A stretch of 64,000 nucleotides of DNA from Sindora glabra (Eukaryota; Streptophyta; Magnoliopsida; Fabales; Fabaceae), in contig CM035235.1 in assembly GCA_020226215.1 (NCBI GenBank), positions 5,655,151 through 5,719,150 on the forward strand, in the 5' to 3' direction. The stretch's first letter is position 1, and each line of letters opens with the position of its first letter. Both the position numbers and the translations under genes were made by a program. Under the pieces are notes generated by a model, which was not told the DNA's origin, did not search any database, and saw nothing but the letters and a program-made list of their open reading frames with translations. Shown here piece after piece: positions 49,801-63,601 of the stretch.

Positions 49801-52800
49801 GAGAAAATTTTATGGCACACTAAGATGATGTATTGATTTGTTATTAAATTTAATTATTAATATATAATGTGTAAAATTTGATTTTAAATAAAAATGAATT
49901 TAATATATAAATAAATTTAATGATATACTGAAATTTCTCTCCTCGCTAAAGCATTGTCCTTCCGAACCTGCGCCCAATAACGTTAGTTCGCAGAATTAAA
50001 GCAAGAAAAGAGGATCACCAAATTGGTTTAAGCAAAGCATTTCTCTTTTCAATTTCTTTGCTTAAAAACTAATGTGTATGGAACCAACACGTTATAAGAA
50101 GTATATTAATTTCAAATCAATTTTATTTGTTAATAGATAAAAGAGATTTCAATTAGTTTTGAAAAGAAAAAAATCTGTTAATATATTTTAATTTTCAAAG
50201 TGATTTTCTCATATGACCGTTATTTTTTACCAGAATAAAAAGGAAAAAAGATGTATATGAAATAAAATATTATGAAAATGTGAAAAAGGAAAATAATAAT
50301 TCACCCCAAAGCTTACTCAAGCAAGGATCCAAGCGAGTTTTTTCATAATAACTTCCTTTTTCTTTGGACTTTAAATGAGTAGGATGTGATATGATGATGA
50401 TATTGTATATTAACAACTAGTTGATATTGTGATATTAAATACAAAGTTGGACTAAATGAGACAATACAATCACTCCAATATGTCCCCTTTGTGTTCCTTT
50501 CCAAGTTTTCATGATATTTTGGGCCTTATCCGAGTGATTATTTGCGAGTGATATATATATATCCATGTGAAAATGGCAAATTAACATAAAAAAAATGAAA
50601 AATACAATTTTAGAAAAAAATATTAATTATATAACTGAAAATATTAAAAAATAATGATTTAATTATGATTTTGATCTTTATGGTATACTGATTGATTACC
50701 CTTTTTTCTTTTTAAATATTCAATTATTTATTATCTGTTATTTTAAAATTTTAATAAAATATTAAATATTTTTAATTTTATTATTTTTTATTAATAAATA
50801 TTTTATTATTTTACACCTTAAATTTATTTATATTTATTTCATCATATTTCTCTCTTTATTTTTTACTATTTTGAACTTTATATTTAAAAAATAATTTTAA
50901 AATTTTATTGAAAATAAATAAATTAAATTATTTATTAATATATATGAAATTAATTAATTATGATAAATAATAAAAATGGAAAAAGTATAATTAATAAATT
51001 CATGGTCAACGGGAATGGTCTGAGTGTCCTGCACAAAAGGAGAAGAGCATTGATGGTGAGTCTGGTGACAAAGGGGAGCCTATCATGGAAGCCTTCAATG
51101 CTTAATTTAATATTTTGGCAGTGTATGAACTTGGGAGTTACGATCTTACGACGTGCCGCTGAATTCAAATCAATAGATATTATTCGACCTACGTAACATT
51201 TCAAAGTCATAATTGTGATTAGAAGAAGAATTTTAATTTTCTCAGCGACAGAATAACTTCCATTTTTAATAATAGGAATAACTCATTTATCAAGAGCGAC
51301 CCACATAAGGATATGAAATCATTGTAGAATTGTAATAAAGAGTTTGATTAGGGTTAATTAAACTCCTATAAAATAAGATGATTCTTGACTAACAAATCAT
51401 CGTTGGATTACCTACTATACTTCTAACCAGGAGGCTAGTTAACACCCATCTTCCCGCTTAAAACAAGGCTAATTAGTTGTTATTATTTATTCTTAGCACA
51501 TTATTATTCAAATAATTTAAAAAATAGATTTTTAATGTGTATAAATTTTGAAAATTTGATAAACAAAAAAATAAAATTGTCATCAATAAATAAATAGCGC
51601 ATTATCATCAAATGTTAATGTTATTTAGATATCTAATAAAAAAATTAACGAAGGATAATTATGTACTATTAAATAAGTATAAAAGGTTCGTATACTAATA
51701 TTATAAGAATAAATACACACTTAAAAAAGTGCATGCCCTAAACCCTTTCATGTAATTATAGAGTATTGGTAAAATTATAATTTTATTTATTACTAATAGT
51801 CTGTATATAAAATTTCATTTAGTTATATAGTAATTCAAAAATAAAATTATTTGTATAAAGAAATAAAATTATAATTTTATATAATTTAAAAATAATTTTA
51901 ATAGCACTTGATAATTTCAAACACAAAGTAATTATTCTCTTCTTTCAATAAATGCCCTTTATTTTTATGTAGTTTTAAATATTGGTCAAAGTCCCCTCCT
52001 GAATTTGTTACAAGTTGCCCACATAGGTTTGCATTTCCGATAAACTTACAAAACCGTAGAGTGTTCCCGTAAGTATGATCTCTATACCTAGAAATTTGAT
52101 TTGAAAGAATTTATTAAGTTTAGGTGAGAGTAAGAATTCTGAGGTCTCCGCAAATTAAGGAAAATAAAGGACAAATCTTTGCTTCTACCTTCCCATGATT
52201 AACGCTTGTGCTTGCTTGAGGATTAAATCTTAATCATTATCTTATTTTATATTTCAACGTTTCTGAATTTTAAGAGAAATTTGCTGAAGTAGTCTTTGAA
52301 AGATGTCAAATTAGACTTGAATGTTTATAAACCATCAATTTAGTGTAGACTTTCTTTTCCGAATCAATTCGGTATCTTCAGGAGAACAATCCATGTAAAG
52401 TTTTAAAGCAGTGGGAAAATTTAGAGGAGTAAAGGAGATTTATGGTCCTTTTAATTTTTTTTTAAATCATGTTTTAATATAAAGCAATTATATGAATAAT
52501 AATTTAAAAAAATTATATAAATCATTTGATCCTTTATAATTTTTTTATTATTTGATCCCTTCAAAAAAAATTTGTCAAGATGTACAAGTAAAGGATAAAG
52601 GATTTTTGACAGTTCAACTTAACCTGAATTTGGGATTTAAAATTATGATTAAAATAAGCCACATAATAGTAGAGAGTTCACGAAAATAGTTAAAAATTTT
52701 GATGCTAAACTAGTGTCTTATTAACTATTAAGATTAACAATAATATGTTATTTTCCAAAGTTTTAAATTTAATCCATTTTAGATGGTATATAATTATATA

Positions 52801-52980
52801 TCAACTTTGCATTTTCATTCATTCATGTGTTATTATATAAATAAAAAAATTAGTTAAAACTCCTTTACCATTGCTAAAAATTCTTAATATTTAAATTTAA
52901 ATTAATTTTATATTACTACCTACTAATGTATTGTTATATTAATAAAAAATTATTAAAATATATTTCCTATTATTAAAAAT
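46830..52980. other. AT-rich intergenic DNA, no gene supported
   Basis: Patches with more balanced composition occur at 48,150-48,340, 49,960-50,060 and 51,000-51,210. The last has overlapping short open frames on both strands (50960-51196 and 50950-51210) but no domain or splice context. No repeat boundary could be fixed. Confidence 0.5.
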
Positions 52981-52984
52981 TTTT

Positions 52985-53975
52985 AAAAGCTGTTTGGTTG
53001 GGACTATTCAAGAAAAAGAAAGGAATGCTAGGTTTTTCATTTCTTTTATATGCATTTAATTTGAAAAAAAATATTTTTTTTATTTTTCCTTAACAAAATT
53101 ACTTTAAATAAGGGAATAATAATTCATTCCAATTTATCAAAAAATTTGATTCTCTTATTTTGTATTTTGAATTAAATCATCTTCGATATAATAATAATAA
53201 TAATAGCAATAAAAAGTTATTATTACAAAATAAAAATTAAAATTAAAATAAAGAACAATTATCAAATAACAATTAATAATAGTAATGATAAAAAAATAAT
53301 AATATTAATAAGTAATAAAAATGAACAATAATAAAATATAAGATATTAATAATAATAATAATAATTCAACAACAATAATAATAAATAATAATATTTTAAT
53401 TATAATAATAAAGATAACAAAATAATCAATAATATAAAAAATTAACAATATTAATGAAATAATATTTATAAATGCTAATATAGTGATAAATATAACATTA
53501 CTTATACCATAATAATAAAATTAAAATTAAAAAATAACAACATAATATTAATAATTAAAATATTAATCAAATAATTATAAAATAACAAAAATAATAAGCA
53601 TATAATAATTAAATTAATAACGTAAATGATATTAAAAAATATTAATAATTAATATTAAATCATTATAAAAATAAAAATTATAAGTAAATAAAATAAACAT
53701 TAATAATGGTAATCATAATAATAATAGTAAAATAATAGCAACAAATAATAATAAAGAAATAAAATAAAGATTATAATAATAGAAAATAATTATAAAAATT
53801 ATTTTAAATAATTAAAAGTAAATCATTTTTTAATGTAACCATTGTTAATAAAGTGAACTAAAAGAACTGGATTTCCTTGCTTATTTGAACTAATCAAACT
53901 GGATGATTATGAAGTATTCATTCTTTTTATTGATTTATTTCTCTTTCCTCAATTAAATCAAATGGTCCCTTAATT
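52985..53975. mobile_element. Candidate TIR element with (AAT)-rich interior
   Basis: The left end AAAGCTGTTTGGTTGGGAC and the reverse-complemented right end TTAAGGGACCATTTGATTTA are similar and of the GTTTGGTT type. The interior (53,165-53,830) is almost entirely AAT/ATT-like low-complexity DNA. End similarity is only moderate. Confidence 0.35.
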
Positions 53976-55440
53976 AATTATTATTACTTTTAAAGATGTA
54001 TTTTCTTTTTATTCATTAATAACGTCAAACATTTTACACTAACAATATAGATCAAATTTAAACTCAAATCCTTAATTATTACAACCTTTTTAATAAGATG
54101 GTTCTTCTTATTTACTAATAGTATAAAATATTATACATTGATAATTGATCAAATTCAAACTCTTTATTCAAATCTTTTAAAAATTGTATCTTTTTAACTA
54201 GTGCAACTAGTGAAGGAGAATTCAATCGCCTTAGAAATACAAATTTTTTAAATATCTATATAATTTTATTTCATTTATTTTCAACCATTTTATATAAATT
54301 TAAAAAAAATTTATATTTTTGTTGCATTTATTTAACACCTTTATATGCTATTCATTATAAGATGTTGACAGAAGAATATATGAGAAGTGCAACTTTAAGA
54401 AAGTAAGAAATAAAATTAGTAATTTATTGCGAAAACTTACTTCTTATAAAATCTTGGTTTCAAGCTTTATAATTTCTGCATTCATAACACAACCACAATT
54501 GCAATTCTAGTTATAAATCATAAATCATGTTTCTCTCAAATCACTAGATGGTAGGGTAGGAATTCACCATTCGAGTTAATTTATTTATTAAAGGAATCGA
54601 TCCATTTAATTCGGATAATAATTTTAATTATTAGAATTTATATTAAAAATAATTTATTAAATATATTTTCTTATTATTTTTATAAAAAATATTTTTAATT
54701 ATTAATTAAATATTATTTTAATTTTTACTATTATTTTATTAAAATAAAACTTTTATATTTTTATTAGATATACTTATTTATAATTTAATTAGTAATTAAA
54801 TTAATTAGTATGTTAACTCAAACCTTAATAAATATATCATGTTTATATCAAACTATTGTATTGTATTGAAAATTGTCACCCCATACAAAGTGGTGACTTA
54901 ATGAAAAGAGATTTAACAGTGTAATAAAAATTTCATATTCAAAATTTCTTATCATCAATATAATAAATAATTAAACCATGTCTCTCATAAAATAATCCAA
55001 TTAAGATATAGAAGTCAAACAATACAATGACAGCATCATTACGTTTTCAATAGATTCTAGAATTGCAATTTGATTAAACATGACTAATTGGTGGCAGTAG
55101 TTGTGGGCAAGGGGACACATAATCGTTTGTGGGAAACGTTGAAAAGCACTAATGAGGCATTATGTACAATGGTAGCTCATTCTTGGGGTAGGAAGTTAGC
55201 TGCTAAATCGCACTTAAGGAAATGAAGAAGCATTAGCAGATTTGTGATTCAATTGGAGAGTTCATATTTGGCCAAATCATTTCATATGTAACATGGCATA
55301 TTCATATCGTATCATATCATATTTGTATATAAGTAATACTCATTTAGTAAATACGTTAACTGTGCAATGACATTTAATGTAACGTTAAGAAAATTTATTT
55401 TTTATTATATTTAAAATTCGAATTCAAGATTTTATATATA
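53976..55440. other. AT-rich intergenic DNA, no gene seen
   Basis: A short less AT-rich patch at 55,085-55,260 has no recognisable content. Confidence 0.6.
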
Positions 55441-55444
55441 TACA

Positions 55445-55735
55445 TTAGCTTTGTGTTTGGATGAAGTATTTAATAAATTCTCACTTTTCATAAATAACGA
55501 ATGATAATCAATATAGTGTTTTAAAAGTAAATATGAAATTTATAAAATAATATTTATTTTAGTTAAATTTAAAATATCAAATATGATAGCTTAAAAATTC
55601 TTCACTGATAATATTTAAGTAATTTATAAATTTTATGTACTTATTGTTAAACAAAATATGTTAGTTAATAAAACTTAAATTCCTTAATAACTGAATTACT
55701 AATTTTAATTTTTAAATCCAAATATAACATAAGTA
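55445..55735. mobile_element. Dispersed MITE-like repeat, copy 2
   Basis: Partner of 15895-16215. Its ends TGTGTTTGGAT and, reverse-complemented, TTATATTTGGATTTAAAAAT are loosely inverted. Shared internal order: AATATGAAATTTATAAAAT, TAATTTATAAATTTTATGTA, GTTAATAAAACTTAAATTCC. Confidence 0.55.
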
Positions 55736-55739
55736 AATT

Positions 55740-57780
55740 ACTACTCATATCATTAAAAAAAATAATAGTACTTGCACCTCACAATACTTAGGTTCCGCTT
55801 TTTTTTTTTAAAAGATATTTTTTATAAAAAAAAATTGATTTCTTTATGAATAAATAAAGGAGTGCTCTATATCTTAATACTTTATGATTTAAAAAAAATA
55901 ATTCTCAAAATCATAATAATTTAAAGAAAAAGTTATCTTTTCCAAACCTATTATATTTTATATTGAAACATATTAATTATTTTTCACTGTCATGATAATT
56001 ATAACAATCAAGATGGAAAGAAAGTGTGGAGTGAACATTAGAAATTATAAGTAGCATCGTTCTTCTTCGCATGGCCAGAGAGACTCGAGGAGGAAACACT
56101 TGTCAAGATGCACATAAGTGTTAGTAACACAAATTCCACTAAATATTCAGCAAAAATTTATGCAATATATGTTATACCGAAACAAAACCCTAATTTATAT
56201 ATGGAAATTTTTGAGGAAGTCAAATTGTCATTATAATCATGCTTCTCACCAAGAATCCAAGTCTGATTTTCCGTTCAACCACATAGTTCCACTATGCTTT
56301 TTATCCCTTTCAAGGAAACCTATGTGTGAAAATGCTTCCTTTTGAAAGTTTCATATTTGACATTTGGTTAATGGGTCTTCCCGCATGCTAATGAATAATG
56401 TGGCGAGATTTTATATATGTTTAACACAAAAATTATAAAATTTACAATTTTTAATATAATATTTTATAATTTTTTATAAAAAAAATTACAAGTGTGTATG
56501 AATTTTGTATGTAATAAATACATAAAAATTACAACTCCATCATTTAAACTTCCAAAAAAAAATTTTCAAAAAATTTTTAGTACTAAAAAATTGCAACATC
56601 TAAGATCATTTGCTTCATTGAAAAATGAAATTTTATGGAAAGTGTTTTTCTAAAAAAATGAATTTTTAGCAATGGTGAAATTACATGTATTTCAGTTTGG
56701 ATACATGCTCCCACTAAATTTTTTAAAATCCTATATAAAATTATATATACTATCTAAAATATTCTTACTAATACTTAAATTTTATCTCCACTGAAATATT
56801 AAAATACAATTGCCTCCACTAACACTAAAATCTTAACCACCACTGATTTTTAGAATGTATTATTATTATTTTATTTTTTTTGGTTTTGGCACAATATAAA
56901 AAAGTACTTTCTAGCATTTGATGCATAGATAAAAAATTATTTTCTTTTGTTAAAAATATCATTATATATACTAATTTTATTTTTAAGATTAATATACACA
57001 ATAATTGTTTTATTCTTAAAACGTTTTCAAGATACTAGTGGACAAAGCATTAATAATAAAAGTTAAAATTTAAGTATACTTTATTTACCAAAAAAATATA
57101 AATATATTTTGTATGAAATATAATATTTAAAGAAGAATATTTAAATATTTCTTTTTTCTCTTTGTCATCTTTTCATAAATTTAATTTATCAAAATTGATA
57201 ATTATATTTATCAACTTTCTTAACTCTCTAAATTCTTTCTCAACATATATTTTAATATAATTATTAGATATCAATATTTATATAAACAAAAAGAGAGAGA
57301 CAGGAGAGATAATAAGAGAGTATGAGAGGAAGAAAAGGATAGAAAATAAATATGCCAAGAAAGAGGGACAAGAGATATAAAATAAGATGAAAATGATACG
57401 ACGGGAAAAAAAGTCAGAAAAATTGTAGAGTGAGAAGAGAGAAGGGGTGGCAGAGAGAAAGTTAAGAGAGATAGAAGGGTATAGAAGGGAGGAATGAATG
57501 AAAGTGAAAAGAAATAGTGAAATTATGTAATGGGGAATTTAGAAAATAATATTTTTTTTCAATTAGAAGGGGAAATCACTTTCTTCTAAATATGCTATTA
57601 TTTTTAATGATCACAGTTTATTTTTTATTGATCAACTTTACTATTGATTACAAATATAAGAAAATTATAGGCACACACATATATGCAGAGAAGTATTCGG
57701 TGCTGATTGTGTATTAGGTTTTGAATTTTCCCTTTCCATGTGCTCTTCTTGAACTTCCTTGTGGTTTTTCGTTTTGTTTA
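55740..57780. other. Intergenic DNA; purine-rich tract at 57,285-57,500
   Basis: The tract is G/A-rich on the plus strand for about 215 bp (for example GAGAGAGACAGGAGAGATAA). The frame at 56118-56345 shows no family signature. Confidence 0.5.
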
Positions 57781-58352
57781 TGTGGTGCTAGAAAGGTGTT
57801 AAACAAATTTGCTGCTTAAAGTTTATTCAAAGTGTGGAAATATTAGAAATGGGTGCCATTGTCTGGTAGAAAGGAGAAATGGTATAAATGGAGCATCCCT
57901 GCTTTCATATAAATTTCTTGTATACAATTATTATCCTTTGTGTCATTCTGAATGTGTAATACTTTCAAATTATTTTATTCTTGGATTGTTATAATTCCAA
58001 CAAACTTTTTTCATATTGTTGCATTTTATTTATTATTTCAAAGTTGGAGTCATGCAAATCTGTTGATAGTGTGTTATTTGTTTTTATATCAAACAACTAA
58101 AAGTATATTTTTATTTTGTAACTTGATGAAACTATGCAATTCTTATTGCATCTAAAAGTTCCAAACTACTAGTGAAGCTGTCAAAATAGGTTACCTCAAC
58201 CCTACTAAGTTAATTCAATAGGCAAAAATTATACATCAAATCAATCCTGAATCAAGCTACTTTTTTTACTAAGTTAAGTAAGGCCGAGTTATTACAATAT
58301 TAGTTGTAGTCTCAAATCGACTTTTATCAAATAGTCCTAAGCAAGTTTTCCA

Positions 58353-58356
<4 letters not shown>

Positions 58357-58405
<49 letters not shown>
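58357..58405. repeat. (ATT)n microsatellite
   Basis: About 16 uninterrupted ATT units. Shorter ATT runs follow at 58,465-58,515. Confidence 0.95.
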
Positions 58406-58406
<1 letters not shown>

Positions 58407-59577
58407 ATCACTTATTTGTTTACTATTAATTTTAAATTATTAATTAATTAAAATTAATTATTATCATTACTATTATTATTATCATTTGGAAGTTTATTAT
58501 TATTATTATTATTAGATATAACTAAAATAGTAAAAAAATAAATCAAAACACAATATTTTTTAATAGAGAAAACATCCAATTAGAAGAGTAATTAAAAAGT
58601 ATGGAATCTAGACTTAAAAAATTTAGTATTAATTAAAATGGATACAAACATTTTGTTAATTAAATTCATAACATATATGAATATATTACTATTTTATTGT
58701 ACTAATAATTATTTATTACTCTTATTAGCATATTTATTTAGTTATAATAATTACTTTGTGTAATTATTTTTTATTAATTTTTAAGTTTTATGATGATAAA
58801 TTGAATTTCTTGTACAATTTTATTAATTTTTAATTTTAATATAATTATTTATTTTAATAAATTTATGTGATATATATTAACAATATTAAATATATAAATT
58901 CATTAATTTTAATATTAAATATTTTTAAATTTTAATATAATTATTTATTTTGATAAACTTATATAATATATGTTAATAATATTAAATATATAAATTTATT
59001 AATTTTAATATTAAAGTATAATTTTAATATATCAAAAATAATTATTTTAATATATATAAATATATCATAATAAATTAATTATTTATTATTTAATACTATT
59101 ATCAAACTAATAGATTAATTGAATAACTTAATGGGTTAACACTTGTCAATCTTAATCCTTTATCAAGTCGAGTTAACTAATTCTAGTTCCAATTCCTCAC
59201 TAGGTTAAGTCATTATTATTATTTTTCATACTAGTCCTAGTCTCAAGCTAATTAAAATTATACTAATTCAAGTCAACTGGTTAAACTCAATCCATTTTGG
59301 CACTTCTAACTAGTAATTAGATTTGAAATTAGTTTTGTATAATTACTATATCATTTAAAAATTTTGAATTTATTTTTTCATACTAGTATAAAATTGATGA
59401 TTTATACCAGTCACATTGATTTACAACAAAATTGACATTTATTTAGATATAATGGGATCTTTGAAATTATATAAAAATTCAAGAAAATAGAAAAGAATAC
59501 AACCGATATCTAAACATTGCATAGAAACTTACAAAGCTAGTTTTATATTCAACTATTGTCTAAAATTCATTTTAAAA

Positions 59578-59775
59578 TACTTATTGGAAAATGCAAAATC
59601 ATAAGATGTTAATTTTAGTTAACAACAATCATCTAAAAAATATTTCAAAAGTTTTGTTGAAAACTATAGAAGCTTAGGACATTAATCTTAGTTAGCAACC
59701 ATCATCTAAAAGCCATTTAAAGAGTTTTGTTGGAAATTGCAAAGTCATATGACGTCGATTTTATTTAACAACCAA
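59578..59775. repeat. Tandem repeat, period about 72 bp, about three units
   Basis: Units open with TTATTGGAAAATGCAAAATC, TTTTGTTGAAAACTATAGAA and TTTTGTTGGAAATTGCAAAG, and share TTAACAACAATCATCTAAAA-like wording. Such arrays often sit near transposon ends, but no terminus was found here. Confidence 0.75.
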
Positions 59776-59779
59776 AGTT

Positions 59780-62700
59780 TATTTGTTTCTTATAAACATT
59801 CACTCTAACTCTATCTTTCCACGTGAACTCCTTTGATATTTCTCTAATATACTCTCAAGTATGATAAGTTTAATATATACTATTATTATTGATCTCTCAT
59901 TATGCTTTCATTATGATGTATGCAATAAAAAAACCTTAACTTTCATTTCCCTCCTATTGTATACTTTTCTAATTTTTTATGAAGTAAAAGTGGAATGAAA
60001 AAGTTAGTAAATAGAAGAGTTGCTAAATTTTCTCTCATTTTTTTATTAAAAGAGTGTACAATGGGATAACTTTAATCTTCAATTCCCTCCCATTGTATAC
60101 TCCTTCATTTTTCAACGGAATATATCGATTGGAGCAAGTTGAGCAAAAACATCAAAGTTTGCATCAAGGATAAATATTTTTATATATAGTGATTTGTCAT
60201 TATTTTTGTGGATTCATACGTAGATGTGTAATTTTTATTTATTGATGATTTAATGTTGTTATTTTGTATAAGTTTGCAAAGATATTATTTCTCTTTACTC
60301 ATCTATATGTCATTTTTACTTAAAATTCTATAAAAGACATTTGTATTACATAGATTAACAAAAAGAAAATATATCAAAATAAATATAATATTCTATATTA
60401 AATTAATTCAAAAATAACTTTTTTTTCATATTTGATTATTTACATAATATGAATCTATAACTATTGAAAGGCCTCAACTAAAAAAATGATAAATATAAAA
60501 AATATTAATTTTTGGGGTTAACCAATGTTCAATATCATGATATTTTCTCATAATAAAAACATCTAAGTGAATGAATTTATAAAAAAGTTGAAATAAATGA
60601 AACTAAAGAAGTGAAGATGTCTGAATGAATGAATTCGTGAAGAAGTTTAAATTAATGAAACTAAATAAGTTTAAATAAATAAAACTAAAAAAGTTTAAAT
60701 AAATGAAATTGAAAATGACTTCATTAATAGAATTAATGAAGGAACTTACAATATCAATTATTTTTTTATGACCATTGTTTAAGTCCATTTCAACTCTTCT
60801 TGATAATTTATCAACATAAAATTACAATGTTAGTTTATTTTTAGTGACCGTCATATAATTCATTTTCAATCATCATGACAATTTATCAATAGTTTACATG
60901 TCATTTTAGCATTCAACTAACATTTTAAGTCATTATAATCATAGAAATGGTCAAACTTATGACATTAATTTTAAACTAATAATTAATATTTAATGATTTG
61001 TTCTTATCCTATAAATAGGGCTCTCCCTACCTATTTAAAATAAATTAGCAATATATGAACATAGTTTTCCTTTCATTAAAAAACTGACTTTCGAGGTGCT
61101 TCATTCCATCAATTTTGTGTCTAATAAGACATTTGATTTCTTCATTTGCTATCTGCCTTTAATTGTCATTGTGTTTAAATGCAAGATTGGACATATGCTA
61201 CTTTTCTTAGGTACTATCTCAAACTTGGTACAACAAGTTCTATTTGTGCTTTGCCAATTGATATTGTCTAATGCAAGATTATTCTTATCGAATCTCCTTT
61301 ATTTATAAATGTAGAATATAGTTATGCAAAAATTATATGTTATAGTAAAATTACAAACCATCAAAATTCACATCCTTATGAACCATGTTTTTACTTGCCA
61401 TAAAAGACATAGTTCATAGAGGCATGAGTTTTAATACTTATAATCTTACTGTAACTCACAATTTCTACATCATCATATTCTATATTAATTCATGAAACTT
61501 TAAAAGATTCAAGAACAATAGCTCAATAACATATAGTATCAATTAACATGTACAAATAGGATATTTATTACTAAATTTGAGACAACACATAGAGCAAATG
61601 ACTAGTATGTCCTTACATTGAAAAACAAGGACAATTGGTAGTTTATAGCAAATGAATCAATTTAGCACTATGAAGGAATTATGAGTAGAGGATGATTACT
61701 TTTCCTTTTCATTGTATAGGGATGCCATGTATGTTTACTTTAAATGTAAACTCTATTATTCATCATAAATAATAATTTTTCTTTGTATATGTATTAATAT
61801 AGAAATAAATAAAAGTGCAGGATTGATTTTTGTAATAGACTGTCTCCTTTCTCTTATGTTTTATTTATATTCAATCTATTATTATTTATGTCTTTTTAAT
61901 TATATAAGAAAAATATCGTTATGCAAAAAATAATTTTAATACTACTAATTTATTAAAAGTAACTTAAATGAAAAATGAAAAGAGTTAATTCACAAAATGA
62001 TGCTTGTGTTTTTTACAAGATTTAAGCTTAAGATATGTAATATTGCTATATATATATATGATATATAAATATATATATATAATTTATTTTTTCAAATTCT
62101 TATTTGATATATGTGTGTGTGCGATATATAAATTCTAAATTATAAATTCTAATACATATGATATATACAATTAAATTAGTTTCAATATAATATATACATG
62201 TTTATTATATTTGACCATTTTAGAATAATTTTAAGGTTGTTCCAACATGATTATATTAAAAAAAGCCTAAAAGAAAAGAAAACATTTTTATTAAAAGACA
62301 TTTATATATTATAATGTCAATTTTTGTGTAACAATCAACATTAAATATTATTTAATAGAATGATGTTATTATATTAAAGACAATAGTATTTTCATAAAAT
62401 CAATGTCTAATATTAAATTTATATATCAATTCATTGCAAAAATCAACATGGAAACTTAGGCTATAAGCATGAATTAAAAATTAAAAGGTTAAACCATGGT
62501 GCAAATTAAAAATAAAAAGTGAAGGACAATGCCATTTGTAAATTTTATTCTGAAACTCTTTCAATTTTTAAATAATTTTCTATCTAATAAGGTATACCCT
62601 TATTCCAAACTTGAGATGATTCTCTTCAATTTTGTATATTTACTTGTTAATTATTTTGTAAGATTAAAGCTCAATTAGTTTGTGATTAAATATGTAAGGT

Positions 62701-63170
62701 TTAACACTTATTAGAAAAGTACAGAATATAATTGTGAAGATTTTTTTCTTTTATGTTTATTTTTACAATTTAGTTTCCAATTTCCTATTCAATCTTATTT
62801 TGTTATTTATCATTTTCATACAACTTTTTATAAGTTTACACATGTAAGAAATTTGATCTCATCCATTTTCTTTAATATTCTATCATATTATCTACTATAT
62901 TTTCATTTGAAAATATGTAGTGTACTTTTTTCATGAATGTTCATTATATTTATAAATATTATATTCAAAAAGTTTTTCTAAGGAGTGTAAACCTCACATA
63001 TTAAATAATATGTATCAAGATAAATTTAGCAAAGCAGTCATCGCTAATTGTGGCATTGTACCATTTTCAATCTTTTATTATTCAATTTATTTTTTAAAGT
63101 TGTCTAAATTTGAATTATCTATAGTAATAAGATAGGTTGGCTTTCTATATTTGATTAAGAATACTAGGGA
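59780..63170. other. AT-rich intergenic DNA; isolated TATA-like site near 61,010
   Basis: TCCTATAAATAGGG at about 61,008-61,021 looks like a core promoter facing right. The frame downstream (61096-61308) has no domain. A function cannot be inferred. Confidence 0.4.
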
Positions 63171-63177
63171 AATAGGA

Positions 63178-63302
63178 AGGACGAGAAAGTGAGGAACATA
63201 AGGATGATGTTAGGATTTTGGATAAGAAAGTGAGGAATTGAGGGCCAGGACATGAAGATGAAGTTAAGGTTTAGGACAAGGGAGTGAGAAATTACGGGTT
63301 AT
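63178..63302 (+). repeat. Short direct repeats with GAAAGTGAGGAA core
   Basis: GACGAGAAAGTGAGGAACAT, GATAAGAAAGTGAGGAATTG and GACAAGGGAGTGAGAAATTA follow one another at 45-55 bp spacing, with GATGAWGTTARG between them. Confidence 0.6.
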
Positions 63303-63339
63303 GTGTAGGTGGGTGGGTTGGATGAACATACAACATCAA

Positions 63340-63601
63340 TTATTTAAACAAACTAATATGATATTCTGAATATTAAACATCAATTTTAAAAGAATGACAT
63401 TTAATGTTATTTTCTAAGATTTTAACAACATAAATAACATTGGTTTTCATGCAATAAAAATTAATATTATTACTCTATTTTATGATAGTTTACAAAAAGA
63501 TATTAAAGTCACATATATTATGATAGTTGATTACACAACAATTGTTTTCTAACATGTAATCTTTTAAACACTCAATGTCAATTGGCTTTTCTATAATAGT
63601 G
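63340..63601. mobile_element. Possible CACTA-type transposon terminus
   Basis: Ends GGCTTTTCTATAATAGTG, whose complement CACTATTATAGAAAAGCC resembles a CACTA terminal repeat. Subterminal ACATCAATT and AATGTCAATT-like words recur in the preceding 260 bp. The partner end was not found in the window, and no transposase is visible. Confidence 0.4.

Noticed and set aside
50950..51210. Overlapping open frames on both strands in a less AT-rich patch
   Set aside because: No recognisable domain, promoter or splice sites; overlapping open frames of this length are expected by chance where stops are less dense.
57809..57994. Possible PPR fragment (VYSKCGNIRNG)
   Set aside because: YSKCG is a PPR-type word, but only one partial motif is visible, with no second repeat and no flanking gene structure. 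Too little to annotate.
61096..61308. 70-codon hydrophobic open frame behind a TATA-like site
   Set aside because: The hydrophobicity reflects T-rich DNA, and no family or conserved motif could be seen. Reported only as a TATA-like site.
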